This document shows positions 1-8,861 of a stretch of DNA of 14,433 nt, one piece after another. The notes beneath the pieces were generated by a model. The model saw nothing but the letters and a program-made list of their open reading frames with translations. It was not told where the DNA came from and ran no database searches. This stretch comes from Symbiodinium natans (taxonomy: Eukaryota; Sar; Dinophyceae; Suessiales; Symbiodiniaceae). Position 1 is the stretch's first letter. Each line of letters opens with the position of its first letter. Position numbers and translations under genes: made by a program. Location of the stretch: assembly GCA_905221605.1 (NCBI GenBank), contig CAJNDS010001547.1, forward strand, positions 1 to 14,433, written 5' to 3'.

Positions 1-25
1 CACTGGAGCTTCCCTACCTTTTCGA
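1..25. repeat. Left inverted repeat, unit 1 (5' truncated by window)
   Basis: Begins at CACT of the core and continues GGAGCTTCCCTACCTTTTCGA, matching the left repeats at 1916-1940, 3866-3890 and 5815-5839. Confidence 0.8.
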
Positions 26-1058
26 TCAGTTTTGCTGCCCCTCATCTTGGGTTTCAGATTCTCCAGGTTTTGGTGCAGGTCCTGAAGGCAGAAGAGGAGA
101 AAGAAGGGTGCAGAGTCAACAAGAACACTTGAAAATGCAACATGTTTTTTTAAATGGCTCGGTGGAAACTGCAGCTTGGAAAAGTTCAATGCTTTGAAAC
201 AAATGTTTTTGAAAGCCTCTGACAGTGCCGTTTGGACAGAAATCAACTGCAGGACGAGACGAGTTCAACCGTGGTGTTGATTTGTTAAGGTTGCGCGCGA
301 CGCCCAAGCCAAACCACTTGAAAATTACAAAGTGTATTTCCAGAATGTGAATAAGTGCGAGCGAAGCGAGCGAAACACCAGAGTAAATTCAACAAATTTA
401 ACTGATTAAGTGTTGATTTTAAGGGTTTTTCAACTTTTTTTGGAAACTTTAGAAATTTTGAAAATTCGTTGAATGGTGTTGAATCCAGAGAAGAATTGCA
501 ACACGCAACCAAAACGAAAGACAAAGAATTAAGGGCACCCCAGCCAGAACTTGAATTCTGTTTGGCCATTTTGGAAAATCAAAAACAAGAGAACCCAGTC
601 AAAGCTTTGTCAAAAAAAGTCTTTTTTTTGAACTTTGGAGAAATCGAGAAAACACTGGAATCCAGTTGTGAAACTTGGACAATTTTCTTAGATTCAGCAG
701 CAGATTCATACACAGCAACATTTTTTTGTTTTTTTCAATTTAAATTTGCCTTTGTCCGTCTAAGAAGAATTTTTCTCTTGCTTTTGTTCAATGTTTTCTT
801 TGTTTTTTTGTCCGGATGATCTCTCGGTTAAGTTGCAAGCTTTCAGAAAGAGAGTTTCGAGAAACCGCCCAGAACCAAAACACAAACAGATCGTTAAGCA
901 AGTGTTTTGGTCAGTGCTGTTGGCCTGGTAAGCTGTTGATTGACCAGAAAGATAGTGAAAAAAATCGCAATCGGAACTGAAAGAAATTCATAAGAATGAG
1001 AATGTGCGTGTTGTGGTTTCGGCTGTTTTCTTATCTGCATGTGCAAGAGTGTTGTGGA

Positions 1059-1074
1059 TGTGTGTGTGTGTGTG
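1059..1074. repeat. TG microsatellite, unit 1 (8 repeats)
   Basis: Perfect (TG)8 in the GT-rich part of the unit. The equivalent runs are (TG)9 at 2973-2990, (TG)7 at 4926-4939 and (TG)10 at 6875-6894, so all four copies differ. Confidence 0.9.
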
Positions 1075-1441
1075 GTGTGAGCATTGTGGTTTAAAGTGGG
1101 TTGGTTTGCGGGTGCATGTCTTTGGCTTCAGTGTGCAAGGAAAAGTGTTAGTGTGGAAAAAGAGTGGTAAGGCATGGAGTCTCAGAAGTGACACCTTGCA
1201 GTAGTGTCTTTGTGTGTTCACGGGTTTTATTGCAAATGGGTGTGGTGTGTTGTGGTTTCGACGTTTTGTGGGTCAGAGAGTGTGTCATGGAGTGTGGATG
1301 TGTGTTATTTTGTGGGTGCAAAGTGGCTTCGTGTGTTTGCGTGTATGTCGGCTGGGTTCTGCTGGCTGTTCAAGTGGAAATATGCGGGTGGTGAAAGGTG
1401 TGTGGATTTGGAGAGACAAAAAGAGGGCAAGAAATCAACCC

Positions 1442-1475
1442 CGAAAAGTAGGGAAGCCGAAGTGACCTCCACAGT
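1442..1475. repeat. Right inverted repeat, unit 1
   Basis: The reverse complement reads ACTGTGGAGGTCACT, then TCGGCTTCCCTAC, then TTTTCG. It matches the left repeat at 1905-1940 except for a few bases between the two blocks and a one-base indel. It is the best-preserved arm, since units 2-4 have an extra CG before the core. Confidence 0.85.
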
Positions 1476-1904
1476 GCGAGAAAGAACAATGCAAGACTGC
1501 TTTGTCTTGAATGCCAGCTAAAGACAAGTTTAGCAAGCCAAGAACACGCGTATCGACGGCGTTTTTTGTTTTCCTTGATGCAAACAGTATCGAATAGAAA
1601 AAATCTTGTTTGTCTGTAAGTTGATGCCCTAGATTTTGGATTTCCTGTGTAAACATACAAGGCCACCCAGGTTGGAGCCTCAAATTGGAACCCAAGTTTT
1701 GGAGCCATTTTTTGGGCCCAGTTGCGGCGTTTTTTTCACACACGGGAAGCCAGATCTGGCTTTCACAGCTTTTCGTGGCGAGTAAAACAAATAAGCCTCT
1801 CAGTCGGTTCCAGTCTAAGTCTTGTGTCAGTCTTCCCCCAAAATTAGAACACCAGGCAGCAAGGCGGCAAAGTGTGAACTTGTTTGGAACCGGAACTCTC
1901 TCTA

Positions 1905-1940
1905 ACTGTGGAGGTCACTGAAGCTTCCCTACCTTTTCGA
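1905..1940. repeat. Left inverted repeat, unit 1/2 junction
   Basis: Core ACTGTGGAGGTCACT followed by GAAGCTTCCCTACCTTTTCGA. It is in inverted orientation to 1442-1475 and 3330-3364. Confidence 0.85.
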
Positions 1941-2972
1941 TCAATTTTGCTGCCCCTCATCTTGGGTTTCAGATTCTCCAGGTTTTGGTGCAAGGCCTGA
2001 AGGCAGAAGAGGAGAAAGAAGGGTGCAGAGTCAACAAGAACACTTGAAAATGCAACATGTTTTTTTAAATGGCTCGGTGGAAACTGCAGCTTGGAAAAGT
2101 TCAATGCTTTGAAACAAGTGTTTTTGAAAGCCTCTGACAGTGCCGTTTGGACAGAAATCAACTGCAGGACGAGACGAGTTCAACCGTGGTGTTGATTCGT
2201 TAAGGTTGCGCGCGACGCCCAAGCCAAACCACTTGAAAATTGCAAAGTGTATTTCCAGAATGTGAATAAGTGCGAGCGAAGCGAGCGAAACACCAGAGTA
2301 AATTCAACAAATTTAACTGATTAAGTGTTGATTTTGAGGGTTTTTCAACATTTTTCGTAGACTTTAGAAATTTTGAAAATTCGTTGAATGGTGTTGAATC
2401 CAGGGGAGAATTGCAACACGGAACCAAAACGAAAGACAAAGAATTAAGGGCACCCCAGCCAGAACTTGAATTTCTGTTTGGCCATTTTGGAAAATCAAAA
2501 ACAAGAGAACCCAGTCAAAGCTTTGTCAAAAAAAGTCTTTTTTTTTGAACTTTGGAGAAATCGAGAAAACACTGGAATTCAGTTGTGAAACTTGGACAAT
2601 TTTCTTAGATTCAGCAGCAGATTTATAGCAACATTTTTTTGTTTTTTTTCAATTCAAATTGTCTTTGTCCGTCTGAGAAGAATTTTTCTCTTGCTTTTGT
2701 TCAATGTTTTCTTTGTTTTTTTTGTCCGGATGATCTCTCGGTTAAGTTGCAAGCTTTCAGAGAGAGAGTTCCGAGAAACCGCCCCGAACCAAAACACAAA
2801 CAGATCGTTAAGCAAGTGTTTTGGTCAGTGCTGTTGGCCTGGTAAGCTGTCGATTGACCAGAAAGACAGTGAAAAAAATCGCAATCGGAACTGAAAGATA
2901 TTCATGAGAATGAGAATGTGCGTGTTGTGGTTTCGGCTGTTTTCTGAGGTGCATGTGCAAGAGTGTTGTGGA

Positions 2973-2990
2973 TGTGTGTGTGTGTGTGTG
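2973..2990. repeat. TG microsatellite, unit 2 (9 repeats)
   Basis: Perfect (TG)9 between GTTGTGGA and AGCATT. Confidence 0.9.
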
Positions 2991-3329
2991 AGCATTTGTG
3001 GTTCAAAGTGGGTTGGTTTGCGGGTGCATGTCTTTGGCTTCAGTGTGCAAGGAAAAGTTGGTAAGGCATGGAGTCTCAGAAGTGACACCTTGCAGTAGTG
3101 TCTTTGTGTGTTCACGGGTTTTATTGCAAATGGGTGTGGTGTGTTGTGGTTTCGACGTTTTGTGGGTTAGAGAGTGTGTCATGGAGTGTGGATGTGTGTC
3201 ATTTTGTGGGTGCAAAGTGGCTTCGTGTGTTTGCGTGTATGTCGGCTGGGTTCTGCTAGCTGTTCAAGTGGAAATATGCGGGTGGTGAAAGGTGTGTGGA
3301 TTTGGAGAGACAAAAAGAGAAATCAACCC

Positions 3330-3364
3330 CAAAAGTAGGGAAGCCGCGAAGTGACCTCCACAGT
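3330..3364. repeat. Right inverted repeat, unit 2
   Basis: Inverted copy of the core (3350-3364) preceded by AGTAGGGAAGCCGCGA. Confidence 0.85.
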
Positions 3365-3854
3365 GCGAGAAAGAACAATGCAAGACTGCTTTGTCTTGAA
3401 TGCCAGCTAAAGACAAGTTTAGCAAGCCAAGAACACGCGTATCGACGGCGTTTTTTGTTTTCCTTGATGCAAACAGTATCGAATAGAAAAAATCTTGTTT
3501 GTCTGTGAGTTGATTTCAATTATTATTGAACTCAAATGGGTTCCAAAAGCAGCTCAATTCTGGGCACCGAAAACGGGCCCTAGATTTTGGATTTCCTGTG
3601 TAAACATACAAGGCCACCCAGGTTGGAGCCTCAAATTGGAACCCAAGTTTAGGAGCCATTTTTGGGCCCAGTTGCGGCGTTTTTTTCACACACGGGAAGC
3701 CAGATCTGGCTTTCACAGCTTTTCGTGGCGAGTAAAACAAATAAGCCTCTCAGTCGGTTCCAGTCTAAGTCTTGTGTCAGTCTTCCCCCAAAATTAGAAC
3801 AGCAGGCAGCAAGGCGGCAAAGTGTGAACTTGTTTGGAACCGGAACTCTCTCTA

Positions 3855-3890
3855 ACTGTGGAGGTCACTGGAGCTTCCCTACCTTTTCGA
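3855..3890. repeat. Left inverted repeat, unit 2/3 junction
   Basis: Core at 3855-3869, then GGAGCTTCCCTACCTTTTCGA. Confidence 0.85.
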
Positions 3891-4925
3891 TCAGTTTTGC
3901 TGCCCCTCATCTTGGGTTTCAGATTCTCCAGGTTTTGGTGCAGGGCCTGAAGGCAGAAGAGGAGAAAGAAGGGTGCAGAGTCAACAAGAACACTTGAAAA
4001 TGCAACATGTTTTTTTAAATGGCTCGGTGGAAACTGCAGCTTGGAAAAGTTCAATGCTTTGAAACAAGTGTTTTTGAAAGCCTCTGACAGTGCCGTTTGG
4101 ACAGAAATCAACTGCAGGACGAGACGAGTTCAACCGTGGTGTTGATTCGCTAAGGTTGCGCGCGACGCCCAAGCCAAACCACTTGAAAATTGCAAAGTGT
4201 ATTTCCAGAATGTGAATAAGTGCGAGCGAAGCGAGCGAAACACCAGAGTAAATTCAACAAATTTAACTGATTAAGTGTTGATTTTGAGGGTTTTTCAACA
4301 TTTTTCGGAGACTTTAGAAATTTTGAAAATTCGTTGAATGGTGTTGAATCCAGGGGAGAATTGCAACACGGAACCAAAACGAAAGACAAAGAATTAAGGG
4401 CACCCCAGCCAGAACTTGAATTTCTGTTTGGCCATTTTGGAAAATCAAAAACAAGAGAACCCAGTCAAAGCTTTGTCAAAAAAAGTCTTTTTTTTTGAAC
4501 TTTGGAGAAATCGAGAAAACACTGGAATTCAGTTGTGAAACTTGGACAATTTTCTTAGATTCAGCAGCAGATTTATAGCAACATTTTTTTGTTTTTTTTT
4601 TCAATTCAAATTGTCTTTGTCCGTCTGAGAAGAATTTTTCTCTTGCTTTTGTTCAATGTTTTCTTTGTTTTTTTTTGTCCGGATGATCTCTCGGTTAAGT
4701 TGCAAGCTTTCAGAGAGAGAGTTCCGAGAAACCGCCCCGAACCAAAACACAAACAGATCGTTAAGCAAGTGTTTTGGTCAGTGCTGTTGGCCTGGTAAGC
4801 TGTCGATTGACCAGAAAGACAGTGAAAAAAATCGCAATCGGAACTGAAAGATATTCATGAGAATGAGAATGTGCGTGTTGTGGTTTCGGCTGTTTTCTGA
4901 GGTGCATGTGCAAGAGTGTTGTGGA

Positions 4926-4939
4926 TGTGTGTGTGTGTG
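4926..4939. repeat. TG microsatellite, unit 3 (7 repeats)
   Basis: Perfect (TG)7, the shortest of the four. Confidence 0.9.
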
Positions 4940-5278
4940 AGCATTTGTGGTTCAAAGTGGGTTGGTTTGCGGGTGCATGTCTTTGGCTTCAGTGTGCAAG
5001 GAAAAGTTGGTAAGGCATGGAGTCTCAGAAGTGACACCTTGCAGTAGTGTCTTTGTGTGTTCACGGGTTTTATTGCAAATGGGTGTGGTGTGTTGTGGTT
5101 TCGACGTTTTGTGGGTTAGAGAGTGTGTCATGGAGTGTGGATGTGTGTCATTTTGTGGGTGCAAAGTGGCTTCGTGTGTTTGCGTGTATGTCGGCTGGGT
5201 TCTGCTAGCTGTTCAAGTGGAAATATGCGGGTGGTGAAAGGTGTGTGGATTTGGAGAGACAAAAAGAGAAATCAACCC

Positions 5279-5313
5279 CAAAAGTAGGGAAGCCGCGAAG
5301 TGACCTCCACAGT
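5279..5313. repeat. Right inverted repeat, unit 3
   Basis: Inverted core at 5299-5313, preceded by AGTAGGGAAGCCGCGA as in units 2 and 4. Confidence 0.85.
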
Positions 5314-5803
5314 GCGAGAAAGAACAATGCAAGACTGCTTTGTCTTGAATGCCAGCTAAAGACAAGTTTAGCAAGCCAAGAACACGCGTATCGACGGCGT
5401 TTTTTGTTTTCCTTGATGCAAACAGTATCGAATAGAAAAAATCTTGTTTGTCTGTGAGTTGATTTCAATTATTATTGAACTCAAATGGGTTCCAAAAAGC
5501 AGCTCAATTCTGGGCACCGAAAACGGGCCCTAGATTTTGGATTTCCTGTGTAAACATACAAGGCCACCCAGGTTGGAGCCTCAAATTGGAACCCAAGTTT
5601 AGGAGCCATTTTTGGGCCCAGTTGCGGCGTTTTTTTCACACACGGGAAGCCAGATCTGGCTTTCACAGCTTTTCGTGGCGAGTAAAACAAATAAGCCTCT
5701 CAGTCGGTTCCAGTCTAAGTCTTGTGTCAGTCTTCCCCCAAAATTAGAACAGCAGGCAGCAAGGCGGCAAGTGTGAACTTGTTTGGAACCGGAACTCTCT
5801 CTA

Positions 5804-5839
5804 ACTGTGGAGGTCACTGGAGCTTCCCTACCTTTTCGA
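5804..5839. repeat. Left inverted repeat, unit 3/4 junction
   Basis: Core at 5804-5818, then GGAGCTTCCCTACCTTTTCGA. Confidence 0.85.
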
Positions 5840-6874
5840 TCAGTTTTGCTGCCCCTCATCTTGGGTTTCAGATTCTCCAGGTTTTGGTGCAGGGCCTGAA
5901 GGCAGAAGAGGAGAAAGAAGGGTGCAGAGTCAACAAGAACACTTGAAAATGCAACATGTTTTTTTAAATGGCTCGGTGGAAACTGCAGCTTGGAAAAGTT
6001 CAATGCTTTGAAACAAGTGTTTTTGAAAGCCTCTGACAGTGCCGTTTGGACAGAAATCAACTGCAGGACGAGACGAGTTCAACCGTGGTGTTGATTCGTT
6101 AAGGTTGCGCGCGACGCCCAAGCCAAACCACTTGAAAATTACAAAGTGTATTTCCAGAATGTGAATAAGTGCGAGCGAAGCGAGCGAAACACCAGAGTAA
6201 ATTCAACAAATTTAACTGATTAAGTGTTGATTTTGAGGGTTTTTCAACATTTTTCGGAGACTTTAGAAATTTTGAAAATTCGTTGAATGGTGTTGAATCC
6301 AGGGGAGAATTGCAACACGGAACCAAAACGAAAGACAAAGAATTAAGGGCACCCCAGCCAGAACTTGAATTTCTGTTTGGCCATTTTCGAAAATCAAAAA
6401 CAAGAGAACCCAGTCAAAGCTTTGTCAAAAAAGTCTTTTTTTTTGAACTTTGGAGAAATCGAGAAAACACTGGAATTCAGTTGTGAAACTTGGACAATTT
6501 TCTTAGATTCAGCAGCAGATTTATAGCAACATTTTTTTGTTTTTTTTTTTCAATTCAAATTGTCTTTGTCCGTCTGAGAAGAATTTTTCTCTTACTTTTG
6601 TTCAATGTTTTCTTTGTTTTTTTTTGTCCGGATGATCTCTCGGTTAAGTTGCAAGCTTTCAGAGAGAGAGTTCCGAGAAACCGCCCCGAACCAAAACACA
6701 AACAGATCGTTAAGCAAGTGTTTTGGTCAGTGCTGTTGGCCTGGTAAGCTGTCGATTGACCAGAAAGACAGTGAAAAAAATCGCAATCGGAACTGAAAGA
6801 TATTCATGAGAATGAGAATGTGCGTGTTGTGGTTTCGGCTGTTTTCTGAGGTGCATGTGCAAGAGTGTTGTGGA

Positions 6875-6894
6875 TGTGTGTGTGTGTGTGTGTG
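6875..6894. repeat. TG microsatellite, unit 4 (10 repeats)
   Basis: Perfect (TG)10, the longest of the four. Confidence 0.9.
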
Positions 6895-7239
6895 AGCATT
6901 TGTGGTTCAAAGTGGGTTGGTTTGCGGGTGCATGTCTTTGGCTTCAGTGTGCAAGGAAAAGTTGGTGAGGCATGGAGTCTCAGAAGTGACACCTTGCAGT
7001 AGTGTCTTTGTGTGTTCACGGGTTTTATTGCAAATGGGTGTGGTGTGTTGTGGTTTCGACGTTTTGTGGGTTAGAGAGTGTGTCATGGAGTGTGGATGTG
7101 TGTCATTTTGTGGGTGCAAAGTGGCTTCGTGTGTTTGCGTGTATGTCGGCTGGGTTCTGCTAGCTGTTCAAGTGGAAATATGCGGGTGGTGAAAGGTGTG
7201 TGGATTTGGAGAGACAAAAAGAGGGCAAGAAATCAACCC

Positions 7240-7274
7240 CAAAAGTAGGGAAGCCGCGAAGTGACCTCCACAGT
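7240..7274. repeat. Right inverted repeat, unit 4; array terminus
   Basis: Inverted core at 7260-7274. Directly after it the sequence is AAGCAAGTG instead of the GCGAGAAAG found after the other right repeats, so this is the junction of the array with flanking DNA. Confidence 0.85.
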
Positions 7275-7429
7275 AAGCAAGTGAACTTGACAACTCCAGC
7301 GCGTAATACATATAAAATCCAGAGATGTCAACACACAGCTTGTGTTGGCTATAGTTCTGACTTAGCTTCATCTTCCAATACCTCCAATTTAGAATCCAAA
7401 ACGCAAGAAGCATGTGTTCTGGAACCGTG
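7275..7429. other. Array-flanking sequence with no recognised feature
   Basis: Unique-looking, mildly AT-rich DNA directly after the array. I see no gene, RNA or repeat in it. Confidence 0.5.
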
Positions 7430-7789
7430 TTAGATCTGGAAGAGTTTATGTATTGACTTTCTGCAAAAAATCAATGGTACTGCTCTGTATGGTAGGTGGT
7501 TTTTTCGCTCTTTAGTTGTTTTTTTTAGGCATAGTTCAAAAGTTCCCCATAAACTCTTGACAGACGATAGCTCTGGCAAGTTTGTGGTCTTTATGTCTCT
7601 TAGATGGTAACACCCAGCAGCTAAATTAGCAATAGATTCAGATTTGTTAGAAAGCCAGAGAAAGGGCAATTTAACATAACGCCCAAGATCGTGTGGTAGA
7701 GCCGGTTGGGCAAAGAGACACGAGATGAAGAACTGGAACGTGGGGCAGTGGGTACATTTGGCGTCAGGCTGCTCCGTCTGTGTGCTCAA
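7430..7789 (-). pseudogene. Possible LINE-type reverse transcriptase C-terminal tail, degenerate
   Basis: On the minus strand a 119-codon frame contains CTHC (C-x2-C). The adjacent frame carries a HLVSLC stretch (H-x4-C) at the point where a LINE reverse transcriptase C-terminal knuckle (C-x2-C, about ten residues, H-x4-C) would continue. After that, back in the first frame, comes a helical tail (LPFLWLSNKSESIANLAAGC). A stop lies just upstream in the same frame. The pattern suggests a frameshifted remnant whose larger 5' part is missing. The family call rests on motif spacing and general resemblance only. It could equally be chance coding-like sequence, and no catalytic RT motif is present. 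Confidence 0.3.
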
Positions 7790-8508
7790 CTACCTCTCAG
7801 ATCTTATTGCCAAGAAGCAGGTGGGTCGAACCTTGTACAGCTGCAGCATGGCTTAACAGTGTGGGTGCAGGTAGGAGCAAGACTTTTGGAAGTGCGATTA
7901 CGAGGCAGCTTAGACTCGCTCTTAGAGAAAAAATTGCGCAGGATTTGGATCTACGTGAACTTCTGCGTCCGTATCTCCAGGTGTTCGGGTTTCAGCCGTG
8001 GATGTTGCTTGCAAGGGTCCTTCTGCAGAAGCTTGGGAACCCACGCCGATTTATAAGCCGAGACGCCGCCGCTTCCACCTTCCATACCAGAACAGCATCC
8101 CGCCAGAGCAGTCCTGAAGCACAAATTCCACAAGTACCAGTTCCGATTGAATCATTTGCCTGCCAGGTGACCAGGAAAACTAATGTTCCTTCGCGACCTC
8201 ATTCAACGATCACGCACAGATCCTCAGATGCTTCAGAAACTGCTTCAGATCCTAAACAGCAGAGGCCACACGATCTGTGCAAGCACGAGCCATCAGCTGC
8301 CTCTTTCATCAGCCGCGCCCTCATCGCAACGCAGCCTTTCGACATGATGATCCTCTGGAGCAAAGGATGCAAAGGTGCTGCCCGAGAAATGATAGACTAC
8401 GTTCACGCATCTCGGCGCTCAGGAGCTGAGCCCCAACGAAGATCAAGCTCTCTTCGATGCCATGACAAACATTTTAAAATGTGGAACCCACCGAACAGTA
8501 GCCTGTGA
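7780..8508 (+). CDS. Hypothetical 242-codon open frame, unrecognised, possibly part of a decayed gene
   Basis: An ATG-to-TGA frame of 242 codons. Residues of about 43-90 look helical and amphipathic (QLRLALREKIAQDLDLRELL, then LQVFGFQPWMLLARVLLQ). The remainder is low-complexity, rich in Ser, Arg, Thr and Pro. Two stretches in other frames look at least as protein-like: 8183-8349 (with MFLRDLIQRSRTDPQMLQKL) and 8405-8527 (with ELSPNEDQALFDAMTNILKC). This suggests an old gene with frameshifts, or exons in different phases. I do not recognise a family. There is no signal peptide or membrane segment. It lies upstream of the retroelement, and I see no functional link. Confidence 0.25.
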   Translation: MCSTTSQILLPRSRWVEPCTAAAWLNSVGAGRSKTFGSAITRQLRLALREKIAQDLDLRELLRPYLQVFGFQPWMLLARVLLQKLGNPRRFISRDAAASTFHTRTASRQSSPEAQIPQVPVPIESFACQVTRKTNVPSRPHSTITHRSSDASETASDPKQQRPHDLCKHEPSAASFISRALIATQPFDMMILWSKGCKGAAREMIDYVHASRRSGAEPQRRSSSLRCHDKHFKMWNPPNSSL

Positions 8509-8527
8509 TCTCTTCATGGCCTCAGCA

Positions 8528-8861
8528 TGGCATTAAATGATCTTTGACTGTCTCTCGCCATGCCCTTGGAGCGTCCAATAATCCGTAAACAGGCGCAACC
8601 TGTGGAAGATTGTGGCTGATCAGTGATGTTTTTGTCATGTTTTGGATCAGCTTGTATAGGTTTGTTTTGCTTCGGAGTGATTGGGAATCCGTGTGATCCC
8701 ATCCTCGATGGTTTATGCCTCGTTGATTTCCAAGGAAATCATACGAGTGTGTTTTTGCCCAATACGCTATTTAAAGTGAGTGTGCAGTGTGTAGGAACTT
8801 CGTTCTGAAGCTGAGTTTAAGCTCACAAGAGAGAATTCGTTTAGTTTGTGCACTTCGTGAC
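8528..8861. other. Gene-free stretch upstream of the relict spliced leader; possible LTR U3 or host promoter
   Basis: No convincing coding frame. It contains CTATTTAAAG at about 8767-8776, which could act as a TATA-like element if this is LTR sequence, and short T-runs. Without the 3' LTR, which lies beyond the window, I cannot tell element DNA from host flank here. Confidence 0.35.

Larger units (their letters stand above)
1..1915. repeat. Array unit 1 (most diverged copy)
   Basis: This copy begins inside the left inverted repeat, at the CACT of the core. Relative to the others it has 18 extra bases at about 1146-1166. It lacks a 62-bp stretch that would lie after 1633 (present at 3515-3576 in unit 2). 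It keeps the bases GGCAAGA near 1427 that units 2 and 3 lack. It also has scattered substitutions throughout. Confidence 0.95.
1905..3364. mobile_element. Candidate TIR-bounded segment A (1460 bp, non-autonomous)
   Basis: The segment starts with ACTGTGGAGGTCACT and ends with its exact reverse complement. Similarity continues inward through GCTTCCCTAC and TTTT to about 35 bp, and more weakly to about 60 bp. This is the architecture of a non-autonomous DNA transposon or foldback element. No transposase reading frame is visible and no target-site duplication is obvious, so the mobile nature is inferred. The same segment recurs at 3855-5313 and 5804-7274. Confidence 0.45.
1916..3865. repeat. Array unit 2
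   Basis: Full 1950-bp unit. It contains the 62-bp spacer segment missing from unit 1. That segment opens with a small palindrome, TTCAAT-TATT-ATTGAA, at 3515-3530. It lacks the 7-base GGCAAGA motif near 3319, as unit 3 does. Confidence 0.95.
3855..5313. mobile_element. Candidate TIR-bounded segment B (1459 bp)
   Basis: Second complete copy between inverted core motifs at 3855-3869 and 5299-5313. The interior is nearly identical to segment A. It was evidently duplicated together with its flanking spacer rather than transposed independently, because the spacers on both sides are the same. Confidence 0.45.
3866..5814. repeat. Array unit 3
   Basis: Full 1949-bp unit, differing from unit 2 by only a few substitutions (for example at the start of the unit and near 4150) and by homopolymer and TG-run lengths. 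It shares the 7-base deletion with unit 2. Confidence 0.95.
1..7274. repeat. Tandem array, 3.75 copies of a ~1.95-kb unit
   Basis: The same sequence restarts at 1, 1916, 3866 and 5815, giving periods of 1915, 1950 and 1949 bp, all in the same orientation. The last copy is cut at 7274, where the sequence changes abruptly to unrelated DNA. Copies 2, 3 and 4 look about 98-99% identical by eye; copy 1 carries more substitutions and two larger indels. Every unit contains a T-rich part, a part rich in G and T with a TG microsatellite, and an inverted-repeat pair. Short open frames recur in each unit only because the DNA is the same; they shift or break at homopolymer differences, so I treat the array as non-coding. 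The left end lies outside the window. Confidence 0.97.
5804..7274. mobile_element. Candidate TIR-bounded segment C (1471 bp), end of the array
   Basis: Third complete copy, between cores at 5804-5818 and 7260-7274. The sequence following 7274 is not array spacer, so the array boundary coincides with the outer tip of the inverted repeat. This favours the 1.46-kb segment, rather than the spacer, as the natural unit. Confidence 0.45.
5815..7274. repeat. Array unit 4, truncated at the right inverted repeat
   Basis: Contains the first 1460 bp of the unit and stops right after the right inverted-repeat core. The ~490-bp spacer is absent. It keeps GGCAAGA like unit 1, but otherwise matches units 2 and 3, including CCGCGAAG before the core. 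Confidence 0.95.

Noticed and set aside
116-307. A 63-codon minus-strand frame that recurs in all four units (also 2031-2222, 3981-4172, 5930-6121)
   Set aside because: Its conservation equals that of the surrounding DNA, it has no recognisable domain, and neighbouring frames break at homopolymer differences. Duplication explains it without selection.
2200-2439. A 79-codon minus-strand frame conserved in units 2-4
   Set aside because: Unit 1 has a different, longer version with several substitutions and no sign of a synonymous bias. It is most likely non-coding.
2998-3288. A 96-codon Cys/Val/Gly-rich plus-strand frame in the GT-rich part (also 4947-5237, 6902-7192)
   Set aside because: The composition is a direct result of TG-rich DNA, and unit 1 has no equivalent frame of the same extent.
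1-7274. CRISPR array or ribosomal RNA repeat
   Set aside because: The unit is about 1.95 kb with no short repeat-spacer pattern, and I see no rRNA, 5S or snRNA sequence in it.
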